Source: Campylobacter concisus (lineage in GTDB: Bacteria > Campylobacterota > Campylobacteria > Campylobacterales > Campylobacteraceae). Taken from it: 64,000 nucleotides of DNA. Below, piece by piece: positions 1 to 8,779 of the stretch. The notes below the pieces were generated by a model, which saw only the letters and a program-made list of their open reading frames with translations, did no database searches and was not told the origin of the DNA. A program made the position numbers and the translations under genes. The stretch is from assembly GCF_003049735.1 (NCBI RefSeq), contig NZ_PIRM01000001.1, positions 620,001 through 684,000 on the forward strand, written 5' to 3'. Each line of letters starts with the position of its first letter. The stretch's first letter is position 1.

Positions 1-503
1 ATATTTTTAATAGGTGCAGCAAAAGTTATAACCATCGCATTTAATGAAGCTGCCATATATGGATCGGTATATATTGGTTTATTCTCGGCTTTAGCTTGTT
101 TATACCATCCTCTAACTCTTGGATCATATCCAGCTTTATTTTGCCCATTTGATCTAAACATAGCCCCATCCTCATATCCAGCGTAAACAAGAGTGATCTC
201 TTTTCCAGATATAGCTTTTGCTTGAGATAAAGCTAAATTTATACCATCAGCATTCATCGAGCCATCACTTTTCTCGCTTATCTTACTAAGAGTCTCAGCC
301 ATTTTCTCTATAGCATACTGATTATTGGTAAAAAAGCTATTTAGTGCGATTTTCACATCTTTTAAAATTTGCTTTTGAGTTTGTATTACTAACTCAATGG
401 CTTTATCATGAGCTGTGTTATAGCTAGCTAAAGATATTAGCGAGAATGATATGAATAATGCCAGTATGAGCATTAAAGATATTTTGTTTGCAATTGATCG
501 CAT
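1..503 (-). CDS. Methyl-accepting chemotaxis protein, N-terminal part (cut by window edge)
   Basis: The gene starts at an ATG at 503 behind AAAGGAAAG and runs off the left edge, so only about 167 N-terminal residues are seen. They give a membrane segment at about residues 8-28 and then a periplasmic dCache-type sensor. A Y-D-P-R-x-R-G-W-Y-K segment followed by I-Y-T-D-P-Y matches the ligand-pocket signature of the next gene. The product should be an inner-membrane chemoreceptor signalling to CheA/CheW. The sensor is clearly paralogous to that of the neighbouring receptor downstream, suggesting a tandem duplication. The signalling domain is outside the window, so the type of output is inferred. 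Confidence 0.85.
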   Translation of the reverse strand, partial: MRSIANKISLMLILALFISFSLISLASYNTAHDKAIELVIQTQKQILKDVKIALNSFFTNNQYAIEKMAETLSKISEKSDGSMNADGINLALSQAKAISGKEITLVYAGYEDGAMFRSNGQNKAGYDPRVRGWYKQAKAENKPIYTDPYMAASLNAMVITFAAPIKN

Positions 504-536
504 TTACTTTCCTTTTACAAAAAATTTTAAGATGCG

Positions 537-542
537 ATTGTA
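537..542 (-). promoter_or_regulatory. Possible -10 element of the upstream chemoreceptor gene
   Basis: Read on the minus strand this is TATACAAT, about 34 bases before the chemoreceptor ATG at 503, in a very AT-rich leader. It fits the Campylobacter sigma-70 pattern, which has little -35 conservation. It is a weak call from motif alone. Confidence 0.3.
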
Positions 543-662
543 TATTTTTTATATTAAATGGTATTTAATAATATTAATTACAAAATAGTGATGTATACAT
601 TAAATAATAATTTTGAATTATTTTTTCATTTTAGGTAGTTAAGATCAGCGAGATAAAATTAG

Positions 663-689
663 AATTTAGGGGAAGCAAACCCCTAAATT
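663..689 (-). terminator. Hairpin after the dCache chemoreceptor gene
   Basis: A perfect 10-bp inverted repeat (AATTTAGGGG / CCCCTAAATT) around a 7-base loop lies 12 bases beyond the stop codon of the minus-strand receptor. The minus-strand sequence after it is moderately T-rich. It is probably an intrinsic terminator and also separates the two receptor genes. Confidence 0.7.
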
Positions 690-700
690 CGGCTCTAAGA

Positions 701-2668
701 TTAAAATTTATTCTTTCTAACGTCAGCTACTATCGTCTTGGCCATGTCATCTATTTGGTCAGTAATTTCGTTTGTTGTACCGACAATATCAATATTTTGT
801 TTTGTAATACTGTCGATCTGACTTACACTTTGATTTATCATATTTATACCTTCGCTTTGCTCTCTGATGCTCTCACTCATCTCATTGATGCTTTGAGCTA
901 GAACATTTGCATTAGCTTCGATCTCGCCAAGTGATTTTTGAGTTCGCTCTGCTAGTTTTCTAACCTCGTCGGCAACTACCGCAAAGCCTCTGCCGTGCTC
1001 GCCCGCTCTAGCCGCCTCTATAGCGGCGTTTAGAGCAAGTAAATTTGTTTGATCGGCTATATCTCTAATAATAACGATGATGTTTTTAATCTCTTCGCTT
1101 TGTCTAGTTACGTCGCTAGCTTTTTGGCTAATGGCGTTCATAGAACTGCTCATCTCTTCTATAGCAGCCGCGCTTTCTTGGATGGAGTCGGCTTGCTTAT
1201 GGGCTCCGTCGGTTAGGGTTCTCATGGACTCTGCTAGGATTTTAGCTTTTTCTTCTAGGACCTGAGCTTCTTTTAAATTTTCCCTTAGCATATTGCTTAC
1301 GGCGTCGCCCGCGCTTTGAAGGCCTACTATCATATCTCTTAGATCGCTTTCAAGCTCCGGTTTTAGCTCTAATCTAGGAGTGTAGTCGTTTTTGTTGTAA
1401 GAAGCTAAGACTACGGCTATGCCTTTTAAATTTTCAGAAATTGACGCAAAGAATTTATTTAGCAGATCTTTTAACTGAACTAAAGCCGGATTATTCGGAG
1501 TAGAGTTAATCTTGGCTCCCATGTGTCCTTTTATCATGAGATTTGCTATACCGTTCATCTCGTCTATTAAGGCGCTATCTTTTTTAACGCCATTAAGGAC
1601 TTTTTCTATATTTTCGTTAATAGATTCGCTCATTCTGCCAAATTCGTCTTGCGTAGTTACTACTAGCTTTTCCGGAGCGTTAGGGGTTTCGTAGGTGATG
1701 AATTTAAACGCGTCTTCAAGCTTGGTTTGAATAGTTCTAATAGGGCTAAGCGATTTTTTAAGAAGAGTAAATACGATAGCCGAAAGTATGACTATAAAAG
1801 CTACGGCTAGGATTATTTGAGCTTTTAATAAAGGCAAGGTATTGGACGAAAAAGTATCTGCTCCGATAGCGGCTACGGCTAGCCAGCCTTGATCGTTTAT
1901 AGGAAGGACTTTGGCAGTTACGTTTTCGCCTTTATAGTTTGTATAAGGGATAAGTCCATTTTCATCAAATCTCTTAGCCGCAAATTCATCGGCCAAATAT
2001 TTGCTTGCCGGAATCGCTTTACCGACATTTTCGGGATTTGAGTGCATAAGTATTACGCCGTCTTTATTCATTAAATAGACGTAACCGTATTTCGTTTTAC
2101 CCATTTCGAGAATTTTTTTACTTAAAGTATCTATTTTTAAATCAAGTCCCAAAACACCATCAAAATTTCCATTTTTATTTACAGGAGCAGCAAAACTAAT
2201 TACTAAAGCATTAAATAAGGCAGCTTTGTAAGGTTCGGTATAGATAGCACCATTTGCGCTCTTTGCTGCTTTATACCAGCCTCTAGTTCTAGGATCGTAG
2301 TTATCGGCAGGAGTTGTTTTAGTGCCGTCAGACTGGAAAAAATGTCCATCACTCTCGCGACCATAAAAAATATCAGTAACTAGACGACTAACATTTTCTT
2401 TTTGCATTTTTGTTTTTTCCATGTACGAATCATCATTATTTGGTGTTTGTGCTATATCTAAAGCATACTTTTTAGCAACTTCTAAATATTCTTCAAAAAA
2501 AGAATCCGTAGTAGCTTTGATGTCACTTAGAATCTGATCCTGGGTCTGGCTAACCAACTCTACTACCTTACTTTCCGCTGTATAGTAGCTAACTGCTGAA
2601 ATAGCAGCAAACGAAATAACAAGCAGCGAAATTATAATTATCGCTATTTTAGAAGTTATGGACTTCAT
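701..2668 (-). CDS. Methyl-accepting chemotaxis protein with dCache sensor
   Basis: This is a full-length chemoreceptor of 655 residues. It has a membrane segment at about 8-28, a periplasmic double-Cache sensor to about 275, a second membrane segment at about 277-302, a linker, and a cytoplasmic signalling domain with the hairpin-tip signature [18 protein letters not shown] near residues 545-565. In the sensor, Y124, R129, W131, Y132, Y147 and D176 follow the spacing of the amino-acid-binding dCache signature known from PctA-type receptors, so an amino acid or related amine is a likely ligand; that is inference. I see no C-terminal CheR/CheB docking pentapeptide (it ends RKNKF). The upstream region has a good AAAGGAGGAAAG ribosome site. 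Confidence 0.93.
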   Translation of the reverse strand: MKSITSKIAIIIISLLVISFAAISAVSYYTAESKVVELVSQTQDQILSDIKATTDSFFEEYLEVAKKYALDIAQTPNNDDSYMEKTKMQKENVSRLVTDIFYGRESDGHFFQSDGTKTTPADNYDPRTRGWYKAAKSANGAIYTEPYKAALFNALVISFAAPVNKNGNFDGVLGLDLKIDTLSKKILEMGKTKYGYVYLMNKDGVILMHSNPENVGKAIPASKYLADEFAAKRFDENGLIPYTNYKGENVTAKVLPINDQGWLAVAAIGADTFSSNTLPLLKAQIILAVAFIVILSAIVFTLLKKSLSPIRTIQTKLEDAFKFITYETPNAPEKLVVTTQDEFGRMSESINENIEKVLNGVKKDSALIDEMNGIANLMIKGHMGAKINSTPNNPALVQLKDLLNKFFASISENLKGIAVVLASYNKNDYTPRLELKPELESDLRDMIVGLQSAGDAVSNMLRENLKEAQVLEEKAKILAESMRTLTDGAHKQADSIQESAAAIEEMSSSMNAISQKASDVTRQSEEIKNIIVIIRDIADQTNLLALNAAIEAARAGEHGRGFAVVADEVRKLAERTQKSLGEIEANANVLAQSINEMSESIREQSEGINMINQSVSQIDSITKQNIDIVGTTNEITDQIDDMAKTIVADVRKNKF

Positions 2669-3029
2669 CTTTCCTCCTTTAAATAAAAATCTGTTTAATC
2701 TATCTAAAAAAAATTAAAACTAAAATTAATTTTATACTACATTTAACGACTTTTAAATAATTAATCAAAAATCGATCTATTAAGGTAAAAAAGTGAGTTT
2801 TTTTAGTGATTATTTTATCTTTAAAAGTCTGGTAGCTTGGCTTTAAAAAGACTTTATAAAAATTTAATATAACTGATCATTAAAATCTAGAAATTTTTAT
2901 CTAACAATCAACAAAATTATACCTATCATCTCAACATCCATTGCAAAATAAAATTTTATAGAGCTATAGGGCTTTAAATATAAATTTAAGCTTTTTGTAA
3001 ATAGAAGATCTGTTTTAAATTTTAAGTTC
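2669..3029. other. AT-rich intergenic region without recognisable gene
   Basis: This is about 360 bases between the chemoreceptor start and the terminator of the reductase gene. It is strongly AT-rich and carries the receptor's ribosome binding site at its left edge. There are only short ORFs in both directions and a weak 7-bp inverted repeat (AAAGTCT/AGACTTT) at 2824-2855. No RNA gene or coding remnant was recognised. Confidence 0.5.
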
Positions 3030-3057
3030 AAAAGCAGGAGAAGACTCCCCTGCTTTT
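3030..3057 (-). terminator. Hairpin after the molybdopterin reductase gene
   Basis: An inverted repeat of AAAAGCAGG with CCTGCTTTT, extended by AG/CT with a two-base bulge around a short loop, ends just before the stop codon of the minus-strand reductase. It fits an intrinsic terminator, although the T-run on the minus strand is interrupted. Confidence 0.6.
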
Positions 3058-3061
3058 AATA

Positions 3062-5629
3062 TTATTTAGAAATTTTTGGCCCAGCAAAAGCTGTAAGCTT
3101 TAACGCCTCATCGCCTTTATATTTCTCGATATTTACAAGAGCTGTATGGCTGATATTGCCATTTGCTAGCTTGCTTGTTGGGATATCTATGGTTAGCACG
3201 TTTGCAGAGCCGTTTTTGCAAATTCCACTATCAAAGCCGTCATACCAAGCGCCCTCAGCTAGTTTTACAACGCCCTCTTTGATATTTTTAGTAACATGAG
3301 CACCTGCTAGCACCTCGCCACGTGCGTTAAATACACGCACCAAGTCGCCGCTTTGTACACCAAGCTCTTTTGCGTCTTTTTCATTGATCCAGATAGGCTC
3401 GCGGTTTGCGATCGCGTAGTTGTCACGAAGTGAAGTTTGGCTTAGCTGTGAGTGCAAGCGGTCTGTTGGGTGAGCGCTTATCATGTGGAATTTAGCCGGT
3501 TTATCTTTCATGCCTAGCCACTCGATCGGCTCAAACCACATTGGGTGTGCCTTGCAGTCGTCGTAACCCATTTTCTCGATAGTCTCTGAGTAAATTTCTA
3601 TAAGACCACTTGGAGTTCCAAGAGCATTTAGCACAGGATCTTCTCTAAATTCGCCAAATCTCACCCAGTTATCTCTATCTTGAGATGAGGCAAATGTAAC
3701 TGGCTTGTTCTCGTTCCAAAACTCTTCAAATGGTTTCATATCAGTAGTTAGCTCTGGTACAGCCTTGACCTGGGCGTAGGCTGCGTCATAGTACTCTTTG
3801 ATCCAGTCAAACTCATCCTTGCCATTATCTGTGTAGGCAATTACTAAATTTTTAGCATAAGCCTTGCAAAGATCGATGAAAATTTGATAATCGTCTCTTG
3901 CTTCGTGGTATTTTTCAACGACTTGTTTCATCGGCACTATGTTCATATTTGAGTAGTCACCGGTCATGGTGATATCGTTTCTCTCATACTCTGTAGTGAC
4001 TGGGAAGACAATATCAGCCATTTTTGCTGTCGGTGTCCAGTATGATTCATGTACGACAACCGTTCTTGGCTTTCTCCACGCTTTTAAATTTGTATTTGTA
4101 TCTTGGTGGTGTACAAGTGGGTTGCCGCCGACCCAGTAGATAAAGTCAATGTCTGGATAGGTGATCTTTTTGCCGTCGTGGTCGATCACTTTACCAGGAT
4201 GTAGCAACGCATCTGCAATCCTTGCGACCGGGAAGGCATAGTTGGTTGCTTTTTGTAGCCAACTTTGGCCTGTGCCTGCTGCTGCAGCTGCCTTTGCAAC
4301 GAAGCGACCTCGTTTATCGAACTCGCCTGTGTCTGTGCCGATAAACTCGCCTTTATCGTTAAATTTACCCACACTTGCGCTATTTACGCCGCCAATGACT
4401 GCACCCTTGCATGTTGGTGCGCCGCCGTTTGAGTAGTGGTAGCTTAAACCAAAGCCTCCACCTGGTAGGCCGATCTGACCGATCATAGCTGCAAGTGTCA
4501 CCATCGCCCAGTGTGGTTGCTCGCCGTGGTGAGCGCGCTGCATACCCCAACCACTCATTATCATCGTGCGGTTTGCGACAAATGTATCGGCTAGCTCTTT
4601 TATCACATCTTTATCGATGCCACAAATTTTGCTCGCCCACTTTAAATTTTTAGGTGTGTTGTCTGTCTTGCCAAGTAGATATGGGAGAAATTTATCAAAG
4701 CCTGTTGTGTAGGTTTCAATGAAATTTTTATCATACTTGCCACTCTCGTATAGGTAGTGCATCATACCAAGCATCATTGCTGTGTCGGTGTTTGGCACTG
4801 GGGCGATCCACTGAGCTTTGTCGAAGTATTGCGCTGTGTCACTCTTGATAGGATCGATGATGATCACTTTGATATCTTTTTTATTTTTGAGCTCTTCAAA
4901 GTATTTAAAGCCCTGCTCGTCGGTACTAGTCCAAGCTATGCGAAGTGTTGCAAGCGGGTTTGCACCCCATATGACTACAACTTTTGAGTTTTCAAGCACG
5001 ACTGGCCAGCTAGTTTGCTGCTCATAGACCTCGATACTACCAACAACGTGAGGCATGATGATCTGGCTAGCACCTGTTGAGTAATCTCCTAGTGAGCCAA
5101 CAAAGCCACCACTAAGGTTCATAAATCTATGAAGCAAAATTCTTGAGTTATGCACGTTTCCGCTTGACTTCCAGCCGTAACTGCCTGCAAATACACTTTG
5201 TAAGCCTTTTTGCGCTCTAGTCTTTTTCAGCTCTCTTGCAACTAGCTTGATCGCCTCTTCGTAAGGCACCTCAACCCACTCATCCTTACCGCGAAGCTCT
5301 GGCTTTGGACTATCTGGATTTTCAAGGTAGCTCTTTCTAACTGCTGGACGCTTGATACGACATTTGTAGATCATATCTGGTGTGTAGTGCTGAAGCGGGT
5401 TGTAAATTTCACTTGTTTTTTGGATAGGCTCTGACTTTACTGCTACGCCGTTTTTGGTTGTCACTTTTAACATACCCCAGTGGGCAGCTGTGATGACCTC
5501 GCTATCTCTTAAAACACTCTTTTTTACGCCATCAGCAAATAAATTTGATGCTGTTACGCTTGAAAGCAAAGGTGTCGCTGCAATTGCTGTAGCACCTTTT
5601 TTTAGAAATTCTCGTCTGTTCTCGTTCAT
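3062..5629 (-). CDS. Tat-exported molybdopterin S-/N-oxide reductase (TMAO/DMSO/biotin sulfoxide family)
   Basis: This is an 855-residue catalytic subunit of the DMSO reductase family, exported folded to the periplasm: the N-terminus has a twin-arginine motif (R5-R6-E-F-L-K-K) followed by a hydrophobic stretch. There is no N-terminal Fe-S cysteine cluster motif. The molybdenum ligand is probably S184 in G-D-Y-S-T-G-A. Y151 and W153 (S-Y-G-W-K-S) match the Tyr/Trp pair of DMSO and biotin-sulfoxide reductases; the Tyr is usually absent from true TMAO reductases, so substrate range may be wide. The C-terminal molybdopterin-dinucleotide-binding domain is present (about 725-850). Its partner is the cytochrome gene just upstream, as in C. 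jejuni Cj0264c/Cj0265c. It would serve anaerobic respiration. Confidence 0.9.
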   Translation of the reverse strand: MNENRREFLKKGATAIAATPLLSSVTASNLFADGVKKSVLRDSEVITAAHWGMLKVTTKNGVAVKSEPIQKTSEIYNPLQHYTPDMIYKCRIKRPAVRKSYLENPDSPKPELRGKDEWVEVPYEEAIKLVARELKKTRAQKGLQSVFAGSYGWKSSGNVHNSRILLHRFMNLSGGFVGSLGDYSTGASQIIMPHVVGSIEVYEQQTSWPVVLENSKVVVIWGANPLATLRIAWTSTDEQGFKYFEELKNKKDIKVIIIDPIKSDTAQYFDKAQWIAPVPNTDTAMMLGMMHYLYESGKYDKNFIETYTTGFDKFLPYLLGKTDNTPKNLKWASKICGIDKDVIKELADTFVANRTMIMSGWGMQRAHHGEQPHWAMVTLAAMIGQIGLPGGGFGLSYHYSNGGAPTCKGAVIGGVNSASVGKFNDKGEFIGTDTGEFDKRGRFVAKAAAAAGTGQSWLQKATNYAFPVARIADALLHPGKVIDHDGKKITYPDIDFIYWVGGNPLVHHQDTNTNLKAWRKPRTVVVHESYWTPTAKMADIVFPVTTEYERNDITMTGDYSNMNIVPMKQVVEKYHEARDDYQIFIDLCKAYAKNLVIAYTDNGKDEFDWIKEYYDAAYAQVKAVPELTTDMKPFEEFWNENKPVTFASSQDRDNWVRFGEFREDPVLNALGTPSGLIEIYSETIEKMGYDDCKAHPMWFEPIEWLGMKDKPAKFHMISAHPTDRLHSQLSQTSLRDNYAIANREPIWINEKDAKELGVQSGDLVRVFNARGEVLAGAHVTKNIKEGVVKLAEGAWYDGFDSGICKNGSANVLTIDIPTSKLANGNISHTALVNIEKYKGDEALKLTAFAGPKISK

Positions 5630-5713
5630 CTTATCTCCCTTTCATTTTTAAGTTTTCTTTTGAATAAGCTAAACTTTAATATTTGTTTTTACTCGCCGCT
5701 ACAAAAGTTTTGC

Positions 5714-6289
5714 TTATTTACCTAGGTTTACGTCAGATGAGTGTTTTTGAAGGTATTCAACAACCAACCACTCGTCTTTTTTCTCTATTGCGGTTCTGCC
5801 GATCATTGATTTTAGAAGTGACGGCCATTGGTTTGCGTTAAAATGTGTGGTTTGAGGCAACGCATGGCAAACACCACAGCTCTCTTTATACATCTTGTCA
5901 GCTTTTGCAAACATTGCGTTTACGTCAGTGCTAAAGCCATCTTTTTGAACAAAAACTGTTGTTTCTACTTCATTCCATTTGCCGTTTTTGCCCTCTTTGA
6001 TCACTTTAATATCAAAAGGTGCAGTTTTTGCAAATGCCACCGAGATAATCCTCGCGCCATCAGCAAAATAAACTACGTTGCTAACGGCTGGATTTTGATA
6101 GCCTTTTACTTTAATTTGCGCTCTGTCACCGCTTGTTTGTAAAATTTCAACTGCGTTGGTTGGTAGCAGTCTGCCTATACTTTTTGTTGAGCTAGCATCA
6201 CCGTAAACATCTTTTACAACATCTGTGTAGTTTACACTAGCACCAAATGCCGCACAAGCCACGATGGCTGAAAAAATGATTTTTTTCAT
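5714..6289 (-). CDS. Periplasmic monohaem cytochrome c, partner of the S-/N-oxide reductase
   Basis: The protein has 191 residues with a Sec signal peptide (about 1-17, cleavage near A-F-G-A). A single haem-binding motif C138-G-V-C-H142 lies in a C-terminal c-type domain; M162 is a candidate sixth ligand. The N-terminal 120 residues are a separate beta-rich region of unknown role. It is transcribed first, 84 bases ahead of the reductase gene, and should pass electrons from the menaquinol pool or cytochrome bc1 to it. The pairing matches C. jejuni Cj0265c/Cj0264c, known to support TMAO and DMSO respiration. Confidence 0.85.
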   Translation of the reverse strand: MKKIIFSAIVACAAFGASVNYTDVVKDVYGDASSTKSIGRLLPTNAVEILQTSGDRAQIKVKGYQNPAVSNVVYFADGARIISVAFAKTAPFDIKVIKEGKNGKWNEVETTVFVQKDGFSTDVNAMFAKADKMYKESCGVCHALPQTTHFNANQWPSLLKSMIGRTAIEKKDEWLVVEYLQKHSSDVNLGK

Positions 6290-6387
6290 ATTTCTCCCTT
6301 CAAAATGAAATTGTTCAAATTTTAGGAGCTTTTTAATTAATTACAAATTAAAATTAAAAATATAATTTAAGAATAATGCAGAAAAAT

Positions 6388-6810
6388 TTATTTAAAAATA
6401 AGTAAAAACACGCCAGACACGATAAGGCAAATGGCTAAAATTTCTTTTAAATTTAACCTCTCACCAAGAAAGATGACAGCCAAAATGATAGCCAGCACAA
6501 CGCTAAATTTATCAACCAGCGCCACTTGATAGACCTTACCAACTTGCATCGCTTTAAAATACATGAGCCACGAAAGCCCAGTCGCTATGCCACTTAATAT
6601 GAGAAAGAGCCAGTTTTTGGGGCTTAGTGAGCTTAGTGGTTGCCATTTTTTAGCCACGCTTAAAAGCAAAACAAGCATCAAAATGACAACGATCGTTCTT
6701 ATAAATGTTGCAAAATCGCTGTCAATGTCCTTTACGCCAAGCTTTGCAAAGATCGCTGTAAGTGCAGCAAAAACGGCTGAAAGAGCTGCGTAGATAAACC
6801 ACTCTGGCAT
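6388..6810 (-). CDS. EamA-type small membrane transporter (half-size)
   Basis: The protein has 140 residues with about five hydrophobic segments and an EamA/DMT look (A-L-T-A-I-F-A-K-L-G near the start, G-E-R-L-N near the C-terminus). It is half the size of ordinary ten-helix DMT permeases, so it would act as a dimer. I chose the ATG at 6810 because AAGGAAAAAG precedes it; the in-frame extension to 6852 is basic, non-hydrophobic and overlaps the hairpin of the preceding gene. The substrate is unknown. Confidence 0.75.
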   Translation of the reverse strand: MPEWFIYAALSAVFAALTAIFAKLGVKDIDSDFATFIRTIVVILMLVLLLSVAKKWQPLSSLSPKNWLFLILSGIATGLSWLMYFKAMQVGKVYQVALVDKFSVVLAIILAVIFLGERLNLKEILAICLIVSGVFLLIFK

Positions 6811-6831
6811 CTTTTTCCTTATAAATTTAAA

Positions 6832-6850
6832 GGGGCATTTGCTTCGCCCC
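6832..6850 (-). terminator. Short GC hairpin after the Dyp peroxidase gene
   Basis: GGGGC and GCCCC form a 5-bp stem with a 9-base loop just past the peroxidase stop codon; the minus-strand sequence after it is TTTAAATTTAT. It is a weak candidate terminator that may let some transcription into the EamA gene. Confidence 0.45.
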
Positions 6851-6859
6851 ACTGTAAAT

Positions 6860-7783
6860 TTAACCCTCGTACTCGCTTAGCATATCAATAGTCGGCGCAA
6901 AAAATAGTGCTCCAGTTACTGGCGTACTAAAGTCAAGTAGCCTATCTGAGTTACCCTTTGGCTCGCCGATAAACATCTTTTTAAGCATAAGCTCAACCGT
7001 TGAAAAAGTACTTGCATAAGCGATGAAGTAAGTGCCTGTTTTGCTGCCTTCAGTAAATGGCATATTGCCACGAACGACTTTTTTATCGTCTCCTACGTTT
7101 GCAGCAGCTGAGTGTGAATTTGTAGGTTTTACATCTTCGCTCATCTCGATGTCAAGCTCTTTTGAACGGCCTATTACCTTTTCTTGCTCACTTACGCTTG
7201 TAGCGTTCCACTCTTTCATATTGTGGAAATATTTTTGTACAAAAACGTAGCTGCCGCCTTTAAATTTAGCGTCCTCATCGCCAACTTTAGCAAAGAAATC
7301 TCTCTCCTCGCCCTCAGGATTTTCAGTGCCATCAACAAAGCCAATTATCGCCCTGCCGTCATGATACTTAAAGCCTTGCGTCTCATCTGTAAGCTCTGCA
7401 AATTTAAAAAGCACAGCCTTTATCGCTTGAGCCATATCGAAGCAATCAGGTGCATTTAAGGCGCGAATATGTATGTGAATATCGCCCTTTGTGCTAACAG
7501 CTTCGTGTTTATCGCCTTTTATCGCTTTAAAATTCACAAGCTCTTTTGGCAATTCTTTTGAAATTTCAAGCTTTTTCCAAGCATTATGACCCACGCCAAG
7601 GACGCAGTTTACATTTTCGTTTGCGCCAAATCTAATCTTAGCAGTTTTATTTAAATTTACAACCAAGGCGCAAAGCTCGGCAAACCCCTCTTTACAAGCC
7701 TTTTTATCAGCTGTTAAAACCCATGTTTGAAAGACTGTGTTGTTGCCTGGTGTCTGCGTGACTTCTTGTGAATTTACGCTCAT
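6860..7783 (-). CDS. Dyp-type haem peroxidase
   Basis: This 307-residue dye-decolourising peroxidase shows the family signature G148-F-V-D151-G with the distal Asp, a likely proximal haem ligand H224 (N-S-H-S-A-A-A) and the distal Arg at R238 (V-R-G-N-M-P-F). There is no Tat or Sec signal, so it is cytoplasmic and not an EfeB-type exported enzyme. No encapsulin gene is adjacent and no obvious encapsulin-targeting tail is present at the C-terminus. It should use hydrogen peroxide to oxidise an unknown substrate or defend against peroxide. It follows the DUF4230 gene by 20 bases and is probably co-transcribed with it. Confidence 0.9.
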   Translation of the reverse strand: MSVNSQEVTQTPGNNTVFQTWVLTADKKACKEGFAELCALVVNLNKTAKIRFGANENVNCVLGVGHNAWKKLEISKELPKELVNFKAIKGDKHEAVSTKGDIHIHIRALNAPDCFDMAQAIKAVLFKFAELTDETQGFKYHDGRAIIGFVDGTENPEGEERDFFAKVGDEDAKFKGGSYVFVQKYFHNMKEWNATSVSEQEKVIGRSKELDIEMSEDVKPTNSHSAAANVGDDKKVVRGNMPFTEGSKTGTYFIAYASTFSTVELMLKKMFIGEPKGNSDRLLDFSTPVTGALFFAPTIDMLSEYEG

Positions 7784-7803
7784 TTTTTCTCCTTTTTAAA
7801 GTT

Positions 7804-8499
7804 TTATGCAATATTTTCTAAATTTAGTTGTGAGCTGATCTGCTCATCATTATCGTCAAAAATAAACTCAACTTTGTTTGCCCCAAAGCTTTTAGCTATC
7901 GCTTCAAGCGTATCGCGAGCTGATTTATGAATTTTGCTTTGAAGCTGCGAGATAAGGCGAACGCTCATCTTTTTGACTTCATTTCTTGCCTCTTCTATTA
8001 GCCTATTTTTATCTTCTTCTGTAAAAGTGCTACCAAAAAAGCCATTTAGCGAGTCAGGCAGCAAAAATGGTATAAATTTGCCGTTTTTCTCATCGTAAAA
8101 TTTCATATCAGCGATCGAAAATTTATACTTGCAAGGAGGCATTTTTATCTTATAGCTAGAGTTTGCGATCTGCATAATCTCGAGTTTTGGACTGGTTAGA
8201 TCGTAGATGAAATTTATCTCAAACTCAAATATCATCGAAAGCTTCTTCTCACTTATTAGCCATCTTAGATACTCTTTGCCAAAATTTCCAAACGCATGAT
8301 CGGTTTTTGTGACAATCTCTTTGCTATACACCTGAAAAACAGATAGCTCGCCGATGCTTTTTAGCTGCGAAATTTCAGTGCTGACTGAGAGGTTTTCGCT
8401 ATCATCTTTTGCCTTTTTTAACGCCTTATTTGACCTATAAAATGCAAATGCCAAAACAGCTAATAAGATAGCTAATATCAAATTTGCATATTCGCTCAT
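7804..8499 (-). CDS. DUF4230 membrane-anchored protein
   Basis: The protein has 231 residues, with one N-terminal membrane anchor (about 6-22), a short charged linker and a soluble domain that I recognise as DUF4230-like, with features such as S-V-F-Q-V-Y and a helical C-terminal region. The function is unknown. It is the first gene of a likely three-gene minus-strand unit with the peroxidase and the EamA gene. The ATG at 8499 is preceded by AAAGGAG. Confidence 0.7.
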   Translation of the reverse strand: MSEYANLILAILLAVLAFAFYRSNKALKKAKDDSENLSVSTEISQLKSIGELSVFQVYSKEIVTKTDHAFGNFGKEYLRWLISEKKLSMIFEFEINFIYDLTSPKLEIMQIANSSYKIKMPPCKYKFSIADMKFYDEKNGKFIPFLLPDSLNGFFGSTFTEEDKNRLIEEARNEVKKMSVRLISQLQSKIHKSARDTLEAIAKSFGANKVEFIFDDNDEQISSQLNLENIA

Positions 8500-8779
8500 T
8501 TTTTCTCCTTTAAAGCTTGCTATTTTAGCTTAAATTTGTAAAGCAGAGATGAAATTCTACTTTTATTAAAAATTATATTTAAATAATTGTTTTAAAGTAA
8601 AATCGTAATTAATAATATTTAAGTGATATTATCTTGATCATTTTTTTATATCTTATAGTAAAAATAGCGTAAAAATGGGATTATTAAAGTAAATTTTTAT
8701 CATAAATTTTAATATTTTAATTAATAATTTATTTTAAGAATATTACAATCTATTTAAATTTTATGCAAAAGGATGAGAT
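8500..8779 (+). promoter_or_regulatory. Very AT-rich divergent promoter region upstream of the S8 autotransporter
   Basis: The 280 bases between the divergent DUF4230 and protease genes are almost all A/T. A possible -10 (TACAAT, 8744-8749) lies about 31 bases before the GTG start, and AAAAGGA at 8767-8773 is the ribosome site. A second candidate (TTGATC near 8634 with TATAGT about 17 bases on) lies farther upstream. No ORF or RNA gene was recognised. Confidence 0.45.

Noticed and set aside
4186..5027. Several open frames on both strands inside the molybdopterin reductase gene
   Set aside because: They are shadows of a clearly recognised gene with full motif support; none has a ribosome site or known motif.
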